A stretch of 40,731 bases of DNA from Methylococcaceae bacterium. Its GTDB lineage: Bacteria; Pseudomonadota; Gammaproteobacteria; Methylococcales; Methylomonadaceae. The first letter of the stretch is position 1; each line of letters starts with the position of its first letter. Below the pieces are notes generated by a model. The model did no database searches. It had not been told where the DNA came from and was given only the letters and a program-made list of their open reading frames with translations. The DNA lies in the NCBI GenBank assembly GCA_007280895.1, contig QYQN01000087.1, forward strand, positions 1-40,731. The letters run 5' to 3'. Below are positions 35,201-40,731 of the stretch, one piece after another. A program made the position numbers and the translations under genes.

Positions 35201-36251
35201 TCCGTTAACAGCTTGGGCAATAAGTAATGTTCCTGAGCATTTAAAAATGAACTTTCGTGTTATTGATGAGAAAGGTCAATTAATGGATTATGGGCGTAAT
35301 CTTAATGCCTTACAGCAGAAGTATGCCGTTAAAGCAGAAGACAGTTTTGATCAAATCGCCGCTGACGAGTTGCATTACACCGGCTGTATTCAGTGGGCAT
35401 TTGATGATTTGCCAGAAACATATAGTTTTATTCAGCAGGGTAAAACGGTGGTGGGTTATCCTGCTATAGTCGACGAGGGTGATGCGGTGGGGGTAAAAAT
35501 ATTTGACACCCAAGCGCGAGCTGAGGCTTTTCATCAAGCGGGATTATTACGTTTGTTGCAATTGAAATTACGAAAAGAAAGTACTTATTTAATGAAAAAT
35601 ATTCTGCAATGGGCGGCTGCAGAATTAGCTTACGCACGTTTACCCAAACGCCAACTATTCATAGACGCGCGTCAGTATTCTTATAAAGAAGATGTGCTCA
35701 CCCTAGTGTTGTATACCGTATTTATTGAAGGGCGTGTTATACGAACACACCATGCTTTTGATACCAGCATAATAGAACATAAAGCCGCGTTAATAAGCTT
35801 TGCTAACGATGCTGCGAAACTCACGCAGCAAATTATGGCCGCTTATCAACAAGTGCACGAGCAGCTACAAAAATTTAAGGACACCGATGCGATGGCGAAA
35901 GATATTCGCGAACAAATTAATGCTTTGGTGTACGCTGGATTTATCAATACGACCCCTTTTGCTCAGCTGCAACACTTCCCGCGTTATTTAAAAGCCATTC
36001 AATATCGTTTGGATAAATTGGATAATCATCCACAAAAATTGCAAGATATTCAGCGTTACACCAGCCGTTATTGGAGTGTGCTAGAAAAGCGTGCTAAAAA
36101 AGATGTCGTGCATCCAGAGCAGGAAGGTTTTCGGTGGATGTTAGAGGAATTTAGAGTGTCTTTATTTGCTCAGCAACTGAAAACAGCTTACCCCATTTCT
36201 GTAAAACGTATGGAAAAAGCCTGGGATGAGTATATGAATGCCTTAGTTTGA
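32220..36251 (+). CDS. hrpA: ATP-dependent RNA helicase HrpA (DEAH box)
   Basis: A 1343-aa DEAH/RHA helicase, close to E. coli HrpA in length. Motifs in order: I GETGSGKTTQLPKI (about 98-111), Ia TQPRRIAARTVA, II IIIDEAHERS, III TSATID, then V NVAETSLTVPGI and VI QRAGRCGRV. The HA2/OB-fold region and the long HrpA-specific C-terminal domain (DUF3418, about 750-1335) follow. Known roles are unwinding of mRNA structure, rescue of stalled ribosomes and processing of some fimbrial transcripts in E. coli. ATG 32220 is the first good start; there is no clear Shine-Dalgarno. It is flanked by independent units on both sides. Confidence 0.94.
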   Translation: MISSDLLASLAQQLPLCLSLERHLLMRQLESLRQRARQGKLSEESLRALAERIERSVSARARRLASIPALNFPDLPVTARRLEIAALIQQHQVLVMCGETGSGKTTQLPKICLSIGRGAAGLIGHTQPRRIAARTVADRIAEELGEKIGQTVGYKIRFNDKTQSATLVKLMTDGILLAESQNDPYLNQYDTIIIDEAHERSLNIDFLIGYMKWLLPKRPDLKLIITSATIDTQRFAAHFNNAPIIEVSGRTYPVDIRYRPAEAKMREEDSEADKDETSDDLQHAILDAVDELYRDLRGDILIFLSGEREIRETTDSLKKHHPTQYDILPLYSKLSVSEQERVFNPKGGKVRIILATNVAETSLTVPGIRGVIDTGHARLSRYSHRSKIQRLPIERISQSSANQRAGRCGRVAEGICIRLYSFEDYAARPEFTEPEILRTNLSAVILQMAVLKLGDIEDFPFIEPPDEKMIRDGKTMLQEVHALDKAGKLTDVGRQLAKFPTDPKLARMLVAAQDEGCLHEVAIIVSALGVQDPREKPADKMAQADAKHVVFRHPESDFLTFLTLWNTYEEQKKHLSNNKLRKYCQDNFISYLRMREWFDGHAQIMQVLKGDVAFTTPEASGRSDKQQPATLSRIKEVPEVSSTLEERIQASIEKANARYENIHRALLTGLLSTIGFRHEQYEYLGARGLKFFIFPGSGLHKVKPKWIMAAEQVETSKVYARTVARIEPEWIEQCAGHLVKHTYYEPHWEKKAGRSAVLERTYLYGLTLQSGRKIPYERVDPSAAREIFIQSALVSHDYHSNAPFFIANKKLLEEVGMIQHKGRRVDLVEDELWLYDFYERLLPAEVVNGITLDKWRKTAEKINPTVLFLTKEALTREKEGYVNDWDFPDSKKVGSLTIPLQYRFEPGHDEDGVTAIIQVHQLNQLTDAPFVWVVPGLLAEKCSALIRGLPKNIRKHFVPVPATVKQCLEIEPDFKGLLQEWLGMRLRKLTGEAIPLTAWAISNVPEHLKMNFRVIDEKGQLMDYGRNLNALQQKYAVKAEDSFDQIAADELHYTGCIQWAFDDLPETYSFIQQGKTVVGYPAIVDEGDAVGVKIFDTQARAEAFHQAGLLRLLQLKLRKESTYLMKNILQWAAAELAYARLPKRQLFIDARQYSYKEDVLTLVLYTVFIEGRVIRTHHAFDTSIIEHKAALISFANDAAKLTQQIMAAYQQVHEQLQKFKDTDAMAKDIREQINALVYAGFINTTPFAQLQHFPRYLKAIQYRLDKLDNHPQKLQDIQRYTSRYWSVLEKRAKKDVVHPEQEGFRWMLEEFRVSLFAQQLKTAYPISVKRMEKAWDEYMNALV

Positions 36252-36258
36252 GACATGA

Positions 36259-36405
36259 TCAACGCTCATGCTCATTATGGTTATCACCGTAAACACGCTG
36301 CCCAATCGTTGTAGAGACTGTAAATCCAGTCATAATGAGCATTGCTGGGCCAACACCAAATAATAGCGGTTGTTCAATGTCAGTAAGGGCTAAAAACCTA
36401 GTGCT
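36259..36405 (-). pseudogene. Protein-like open frame, possible gene remnant
   Basis: On the minus strand an open frame of 48 codons runs between stops, with a sequence that reads like the end of a membrane protein: EQPLLFGVGPAMLIMTGF, then STTIGQRVYGDNHNEHER and a stop. No ATG, GTG or TTG exists upstream in the frame; the only ATGs are internal (first at codon 22, giving 27 aa). It could be the 3' end of a lost gene or chance. I do not recognise a family. Confidence 0.2.
36268..36342. repeat. 12-bp perfect inverted repeat after hrpA
   Basis: ATGCTCATTATG (36268-36279) is the exact reverse complement of CATAATGAGCAT (36331-36342), with 51 bases between. It starts 17 bases after the hrpA stop. 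There is no T-tract, so it is not a typical terminator. It may mark a small inserted element or fold as a long hairpin in the hrpA 3' end. Confidence 0.5.
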
Positions 36406-36438
36406 TTACTGCGAAATTAAATAGGACTAAAATAGTCC
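36405..36438 (+). promoter_or_regulatory. Promoter and IscR-type operator of the suf operon
   Basis: TTTACT (36405-36410) and TAAAAT (36428-36433), 17 bp apart, form a sigma70-like promoter. Over the -10 lies the perfect palindrome GGACTA-AAA-TAGTCC (36424-36438). Its core GACTAAAATAGTC fits the type 1 IscR motif core GACTRWWWYAGTC exactly. Binding here by the Rrf2 protein encoded next would block transcription. The ribosome binding region AGGGAGGGGGAG (36445-36456) follows. Confidence 0.72.
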
Positions 36439-36457
36439 GTAATTAGGGAGGGGGAGC

Positions 36458-36922
36458 ATGTTACGATTAAGCAAATTAACTGATTATGGCGTAGTAATTT
36501 TAAGCTTTATGGCTAAAGATCGAGCGCGTGTACTGACCTCTATTGAAATCGCATCCGTCACAGGTATTGCGTTGCCAACAGTAAGTAAGTTATTAAAAGT
36601 AATGGTAAATTCTGATTTATTAGTGTCGGTTCGTGGAGCGAAAGGTGGATATCTCTTAGCACGATTACCCGCAGCTATTACCGTTGCTTCGATTATTACT
36701 GTACTGGAAGGCCCTATTGCGTTAACCGAATGCAGTCTCTCCAAGCAAGCCTGTGAACAAGCAACGGGATGTGATATTAAAGCCAATTGGCATTTAATTA
36801 ATCAAACCGTTCATCATGCCTTAGACGCCATTACCCTTGCAGATTTAGTGAGACCAGTGCTGCATGTTAATGAAATAACCATTCCTATTGCCAGTCTGTA
36901 TCACGTGCAATCACCGCTTTAA
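36458..36922 (+). CDS. Rrf2-family Fe-S regulator of the suf operon
   Basis: A 154-aa transcription factor of the Rrf2/IscR family, the type called SUF system Fe-S cluster assembly regulator. The winged helix spans about 1-65 (MLRLSKLTDYGVVILSFMA, then VSKLLKVMVNSDLLVSVRGA with GGY in the wing). Three cysteines, Cys92-x6-Cys99-x5-Cys105, with His112 nearby, can hold a [2Fe-2S] cluster as in IscR (Cys92, 98, 104). It is the first gene of the suf operon, 44 bases before sufB, behind a palindromic operator. Expected role: repress the operon when holding a cluster and release when Fe-S clusters are short. Often named sufR in other bacteria, but not orthologous to cyanobacterial SufR, so I leave the symbol empty. 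Confidence 0.88.
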   Translation: MLRLSKLTDYGVVILSFMAKDRARVLTSIEIASVTGIALPTVSKLLKVMVNSDLLVSVRGAKGGYLLARLPAAITVASIITVLEGPIALTECSLSKQACEQATGCDIKANWHLINQTVHHALDAITLADLVRPVLHVNEITIPIASLYHVQSPL

Positions 36923-36966
36923 CAATGTTAACTCGCGTACCTGCGGGTAATTGAAGAGAGAAGTTT

Positions 36967-38415
36967 ATGTCAGACAGTACGCAAGAAATTAATCAGATTA
37001 TTAATCAAGAGTATAAGCAAGGTTTTGTGACGGTATTAGAAACCGATACCTTTGCTCCTGGATTAAATGAAGTGGTTATTCAACAATTATCAGCGATCAA
37101 AAATGAGCCAGATTTTATGTTGGCTTATCGTTTACAAGCCTTTCGGCATTGGCAAAGCTTAACGCCGCCAACGTGGGCGCAGGTAACTATTGAGCCCATT
37201 GATTATCAAGCCATCAGTTATTATTCTGCACCTAAACGCAAAGAAGATGGCCCGAAAAGTTTGGCAGAGATTGATCCTGAAGTCTTAGCCGCTTACAAAA
37301 AGTTAGGTATTCCCTTAGATGAGCAAGAGCGTTTAGCGGGCATTGCTATCGATGCGGTGTTTGATAGCGTCTCTGTCGCCACCACCTTTAAAGATAAGTT
37401 AAAAGAGGTGGGGGTGATTTTTTGTCCAATCTCAGAGGCTCTGCGCGATTATCCCGAGTTGATAAAAACGTATTTAGGCTCAGTGGTGCCGCATACCGAT
37501 AACTTTTTTGCGGCGTTAAATGCGGCGGTATTTACCGATGGCTCTTTTGTGTATATTCCCAAAGGCGTGCGTTGCCCGATGGAGTTATCCACCTATTTTA
37601 GAATCAATGCCGCTAACACTGGACAATTTGAGCGCACTTTAATTATCGCCGATGAAGGCAGTCAGGTGAGTTATTTAGAAGGCTGCACTGCGCCCATGCG
37701 TGATGAAAATCAGTTACATGCCGCCGTGGTTGAATTAATTGCACTGCGTGATGCCACGATAAAATATTCCACAGTCCAGAACTGGTATCCAGGCGATAAA
37801 CAAGGCAAAGGGGGCATTTATAATTTTGTAACCAAACGCGCTGAGTGCCGTGGCGATAATTCAAAAGTATCGTGGACACAAGTGGAAACGGGTTCTGCCA
37901 TTACCTGGAAATACCCCAGTTGTGTGTTATTAGGCAATAATTCTGTGGGTGAGTTTTATTCGGTTGCCGTCACCAATAATTATCAACAAGCTGATACCGG
38001 TACAAAAATGATTCATATTGGTAAAAATACGCGCAGCACTATTGTTTCAAAAGGGATTTCAGCAGGGCATGCGCAAAATACCTATCGTGGCTTAGTTAAG
38101 GTGTTAAAAAGTGCAGAAAACGCGCGCAATTACACCCAATGCGACTCCTTATTGGTGGGTGATCAGTGCGGCGCACACACCTTTCCTTATCTTGAAGTTA
38201 AGCAACCGTCTGCACAAATTGAGCATGAAGCCACGACTGCAAAAATTGGTGAAGATCAGTTGTTTTTTTGCCAACAACGCGGCTTATCAGCTGAAGATGC
38301 GGTCTCGATGATTGTTAACGGTTTTTGTAAGGAAGTGTTTAAAGAATTACCGATGGAATTCGCTGTTGAAGCTCAAGCCTTATTGGGGCTGAGTTTAGAA
38401 GGTTCTGTAGGTTAA
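36967..38415 (+). CDS. sufB: Fe-S cluster assembly scaffold SufB
   Basis: A 482-aa core subunit of the SufBC2D complex, which builds Fe-S clusters and works better than Isc under oxidative or iron stress. The N-terminal region has [20 protein letters not shown]. The beta-helix core includes [20 protein letters not shown] and [18 protein letters not shown]. Residues for cluster building are visible in [15 protein letters not shown] (the Cys equal to E. coli Cys405) and [20 protein letters not shown] (Glu/His equal to Glu434/His433). An AGAGAG stretch precedes ATG 36967. It lies between the regulator and sufC. Confidence 0.96.
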   Translation: MSDSTQEINQIINQEYKQGFVTVLETDTFAPGLNEVVIQQLSAIKNEPDFMLAYRLQAFRHWQSLTPPTWAQVTIEPIDYQAISYYSAPKRKEDGPKSLAEIDPEVLAAYKKLGIPLDEQERLAGIAIDAVFDSVSVATTFKDKLKEVGVIFCPISEALRDYPELIKTYLGSVVPHTDNFFAALNAAVFTDGSFVYIPKGVRCPMELSTYFRINAANTGQFERTLIIADEGSQVSYLEGCTAPMRDENQLHAAVVELIALRDATIKYSTVQNWYPGDKQGKGGIYNFVTKRAECRGDNSKVSWTQVETGSAITWKYPSCVLLGNNSVGEFYSVAVTNNYQQADTGTKMIHIGKNTRSTIVSKGISAGHAQNTYRGLVKVLKSAENARNYTQCDSLLVGDQCGAHTFPYLEVKQPSAQIEHEATTAKIGEDQLFFCQQRGLSAEDAVSMIVNGFCKEVFKELPMEFAVEAQALLGLSLEGSVG

Positions 38416-38478
38416 TTGAGTGGTATTTATACCGCACGCCAGTACGACTTAATTTCACTAGTAAACAATGGAAAACGA

Positions 38479-39234
38479 ATGCTAAGTATTAAAAATTTAA
38501 CAGTTAACATTAATGATAAAGCTATTCTTAATGGCATTAATCTTGAGATTAATGCAGGTGAGATTCATGCCATTATGGGGCCTAATGGCTCTGGAAAAAG
38601 CACCTTGTCACATGTGCTTTCGGGTAAGCCTGGGTATCAAATAACAGGCGGGACAATTCACTATAAAGGCAAAAATCTAGTCGACATGGCGCCTGAAATT
38701 AGAGCGCGTGAAGGGGTGTTTTTAGCTTTTCAATATCCTGTAGAAATTCCTGGTGTCAGTAATGTTTATTTATTAAAAGCGGCATTAAATGCCGTGCGTA
38801 AGCATCAAGGCTTAGATGAAGTTGATGCGATGGATTTTTTAAGTCTAGTGAAAGCGAAAATAAAAACCTTAGATATGGATGAGAGATTTCTGTATCGAGC
38901 TGTAAATGAAGGTTTTTCTGGCGGGGAAAAAAAACGTAATGAAATTTTACAAATGGCGATCTTAGAACCAGCCTTATGTATTTTAGATGAAACCGATTCA
39001 GGCTTAGATATTGATGCTTTAAAAATTGTTGCTGAAGGCATTAATGCCCTGCGTTCACCCGAACGTGCTTTTATTATGGTAACCCATTACCAACGTTTAT
39101 TAGACTACATTAAACCCGATTATGTGCATGTTTTAGCGCATGGTCAGATCGTTAAATCAGGTGGAGCAGACTTGGCGTTGGCATTAGAAAAAGAAGGTTA
39201 CGGTTGGCTAGAAGAAGGACAGGTATCGGCATGA
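38479..39234 (+). CDS. sufC: Fe-S assembly ATPase SufC
   Basis: A 251-aa ABC-type ATPase without membrane domain, partner of SufB and SufD. Walker A is GPNGSGKST, the ABC signature is FSGGEKKRNEILQMAIL, Walker B runs into CILDETDSGLDID, and the H-loop is MVTHY. ATG 38479 is chosen because MLSIKNLTVNINDKAIL is the family N-terminus; a TTG at 38416, directly after the sufB stop, would add 21 unlike residues. ATP binding closes the SufC dimer and reshapes SufB-SufD for cluster assembly. Its TGA overlaps the sufD ATG (39231-39234). Confidence 0.96.
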   Translation: MLSIKNLTVNINDKAILNGINLEINAGEIHAIMGPNGSGKSTLSHVLSGKPGYQITGGTIHYKGKNLVDMAPEIRAREGVFLAFQYPVEIPGVSNVYLLKAALNAVRKHQGLDEVDAMDFLSLVKAKIKTLDMDERFLYRAVNEGFSGGEKKRNEILQMAILEPALCILDETDSGLDIDALKIVAEGINALRSPERAFIMVTHYQRLLDYIKPDYVHVLAHGQIVKSGGADLALALEKEGYGWLEEGQVSA

Positions 39235-40526
39235 GTACAGGATTAAGTCTGGATGCTGCGCGTTTGCCAGGACAGTCGCTGCCATGGTTACAAGACTTTC
39301 GTGCGGACGCATGGGCGCAGTATGTCAGTACAGGATTGCCCACATTGCGTAGCGAAGCATGGCGTTATACCTCATTGGCAGCGCTGCAAAAAAAAACCTT
39401 CACCGCCGTCACTCAGACGGCTTTAACTCAGGCGGCTGATTACCACAGCGCACAACAGCTTACAGATACCTGGCGAGTGGTTATCGTCAATGGTCAGTTC
39501 GAGCAAAGTTTATCGGACTTAGAGGGGTTGCCAGAAGGCGTATGTGTGATGAGTATGGCAGAAGCCTTAGCTCACCATGCTGAACTAATTCAGCGCCACT
39601 TAGGGCAAGCTGTTGCCGCAACTGAACATGGTTTTATTGCCTTAAACAGTGCAGGCTTTAGCGATGGCGTGTTTGTGCATGTGCCTGCTGGCACCGTATT
39701 AACTAAACCACTTCACTGTGTTCATAGCGTGAGTCAAGCTGAAGTCATGGTTAATACGCGCGTGCTATTACTTATTGAAAACCATGCTTCGCTGCATTGG
39801 CTTGAAAGTTATAGCGGTGTTGAGGCAGAGTATTTGTCAGTAGCTATCACCGAAGTATTTTTGGCACAACACGCCACATTAATCGCTTATAAGCAGCAGA
39901 TTGAATCGACACGCGCGTATCATTTTGCCGGCGTGTACTGCAAGCAAGCGCCGTACTCACACTTTACGCAACATCATTTTGCTTTGGGTGGAATCTTGGC
40001 GCGTTCTGAAACGCATACCGAATTAGCCACGGCAGCAGAGTGTGAATTAAACGGTTTGTATTTGGGTGAGGGTCGTCAACATTTAGATCACCTAACCCGA
40101 GTTACGCATGCACAGCCGCACAGCATCAGTCGTGAATATTACAAAGGGGTTCTAAATGAGCGTTCGCGCGGGGTCTTTCAAGGACGAATTGTTGTCGAAC
40201 AGCAGGCTCAGAAAACCAGCTCCATGATGGCTAATCGTAATTTATTATTATCTGAACACGCCGAAGCAGACAGTAAGCCACAATTAGAAATTTATGCTGA
40301 TGATGTTAAATGCAGTCATGGTGTTACCGTTGGGCAATTAGATGAAAAATCAGTTTTTTATTTACAATCACGCGGCATGGATGAAGCCAGTGCCAGAAAT
40401 ATACTGATTTTTGCGTTCGCTAATGAAATGGTCGAAAAAATAACTCATCGTCCGTTGCAGGCCGCGTTGTTGACGGCGGTATTAAGCCGTTTCCCCAACG
40501 TGGACATTAAGCACGATGGTATGTAG
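39231..40526 (+). CDS. sufD: Fe-S cluster assembly protein SufD
   Basis: A 431-aa paralog of SufB that completes the SufBC2D complex and aids iron entry. The N-terminal part has LPTLRSEAWRYTSLAAL (family R.E.W+YT.L), the core has LNSAGFSDGVFVHVPAGTVL, and the C-terminal region contains CSHGVTVGQLDEKSVFYLQS, with the His equal to E. coli His360 needed for activity. ATG 39231 overlaps the sufC stop; the longer GTG form at 39204 lies inside sufC and is rejected. It is followed by a hairpin, so in this window the operon ends here without sufS. Confidence 0.95.
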   Translation: MSTGLSLDAARLPGQSLPWLQDFRADAWAQYVSTGLPTLRSEAWRYTSLAALQKKTFTAVTQTALTQAADYHSAQQLTDTWRVVIVNGQFEQSLSDLEGLPEGVCVMSMAEALAHHAELIQRHLGQAVAATEHGFIALNSAGFSDGVFVHVPAGTVLTKPLHCVHSVSQAEVMVNTRVLLLIENHASLHWLESYSGVEAEYLSVAITEVFLAQHATLIAYKQQIESTRAYHFAGVYCKQAPYSHFTQHHFALGGILARSETHTELATAAECELNGLYLGEGRQHLDHLTRVTHAQPHSISREYYKGVLNERSRGVFQGRIVVEQQAQKTSSMMANRNLLLSEHAEADSKPQLEIYADDVKCSHGVTVGQLDEKSVFYLQSRGMDEASARNILIFAFANEMVEKITHRPLQAALLTAVLSRFPNVDIKHDGM

Positions 40527-40537
40527 CTAAACAATAA

Positions 40538-40562
40538 GCACTTATGCCTGTGCATAAGTGTT
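40538..40562 (+). terminator. Hairpin after sufD
   Basis: CACTTATGC (40539-40547) and GCATAAGTG (40552-40560) form a perfect 9-bp stem with a CTGT loop, extended by a G-T pair. It starts 12 bases after the sufD stop. The T-tract is poor (TTGT), so it may be a partial terminator or a 3'-end stabiliser. Confidence 0.55.
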
Positions 40563-40664
40563 GTCGCGCTCGTGCCTAATTGCCCTGCGAAGTGCAGGCT
40601 CTGCTAAAGTAAAACAGCTTTAGCTATTTTTACAGGCAATAGCTGACGAGACTGTGAAAGTATT

Positions 40665-40731
40665 ATGAAAACAACACAAAAACAACTTTTTAATTTTGTA
40701 AGTCATTGTTTTTATATAATGTGGGAGAGGC
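40665..40731 (+). CDS. Possible start of a gene cut by the window edge
   Basis: ATG 40665 opens a frame of 22 codons that stays open to the end of the window (start MKTTQKQLFNFVSHC). A GAAAG (40656-40660) lies 4 nt upstream as a weak ribosome binding site. The first residues do not resemble SufS or another Suf protein. It could be a real gene or chance; too short to identify. Confidence 0.25.
   Translation, partial: MKTTQKQLFNFVSHCFYIMWER

Noticed and set aside
38416-38478. TTG start for SufC directly after sufB
   Set aside because: Adds residues not found in SufC; ATG 38479 begins the ABC domain.
1-40731. CRISPR array or rRNA genes
   Set aside because: No regularly spaced direct repeats with unique spacers and no rRNA-like sequence were seen on either strand.

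Overview
The window looks like chromosomal core sequence from a non-enteric gammaproteobacterium of moderate to low G+C. The evidence is the set of neighbour pairs and protein types: a fimT-pilV-pilW-pilX-pilY1 minor pilin cluster, lon-hupB-tRNA-ppiD, phoB-phoR, a gammaproteobacterial HrpA, a MutL with an intact endonuclease motif (the form in bacteria without MutH), and a suf operon headed by an Rrf2-type regulator. The order cannot be fixed from the sequence alone. No phage, integrase, intact insertion sequence, CRISPR array or rRNA gene is visible.

Layout. 1-7.3 kb: minor pseudopilins and the PilY1 tip adhesin, needed to prime and tip type IV pili. 7.6-9.6 kb: accessory genes, a lone MaoC-like hotdog protein and an Rpn/PD-(D/E)XK nuclease that may carry an internal start for a second small product. 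9.8-16.2 kb: a heavy-metal RND efflux operon (CzcI/CopL-like small protein, CzcC, CzcB, CzcA, DUF3240). 16.3-16.8 kb: a short accessory island with a truncated HEPN-like ORF and REP-like inverted repeats. 16.8-21.5 kb: argJ, an AEC permease and, convergent to it, a membrane PAS-GGDEF-EAL protein. 21.8-29.8 kb: mutL, miaA, lon, hupB, tRNA-Val(TAC), tRNA-Asp(GTC) and ppiD. 29.8-31.8 kb, minus strand: phoB-phoR. 32.2-36.3 kb: hrpA. 36.4-40.5 kb: the suf Fe-S assembly operon (Rrf2 regulator, sufB, sufC, sufD). A partial ORF may begin at the right edge.

How the genes work together. The pilus genes overlap or nearly abut and form one operon. czcCBA and the DUF3240 gene overlap by 1-4 bases, so the tripartite pump and its small partner are translationally coupled. 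lon, hupB and ppiD are proteostasis and nucleoid genes; lon has a heat-shock-like promoter. The suf operon has a very good IscR-type palindrome over the -10 element of its first gene, which suggests autoregulation by Fe-S status.

Most of the window is ordinary core genome and I found no clear new multi-gene system. The best candidates for a second look are the Rpn gene with an internal Shine-Dalgarno/ATG, the HEPN/REP patch at 16.36-16.75 kb, the Suf operator, the metal-site composition of the RND pump with its flanking small proteins, and an unexplained protein-like reading frame on the minus strand between hrpA and the suf regulator. All names rest on motif recognition by eye; no database search was run.
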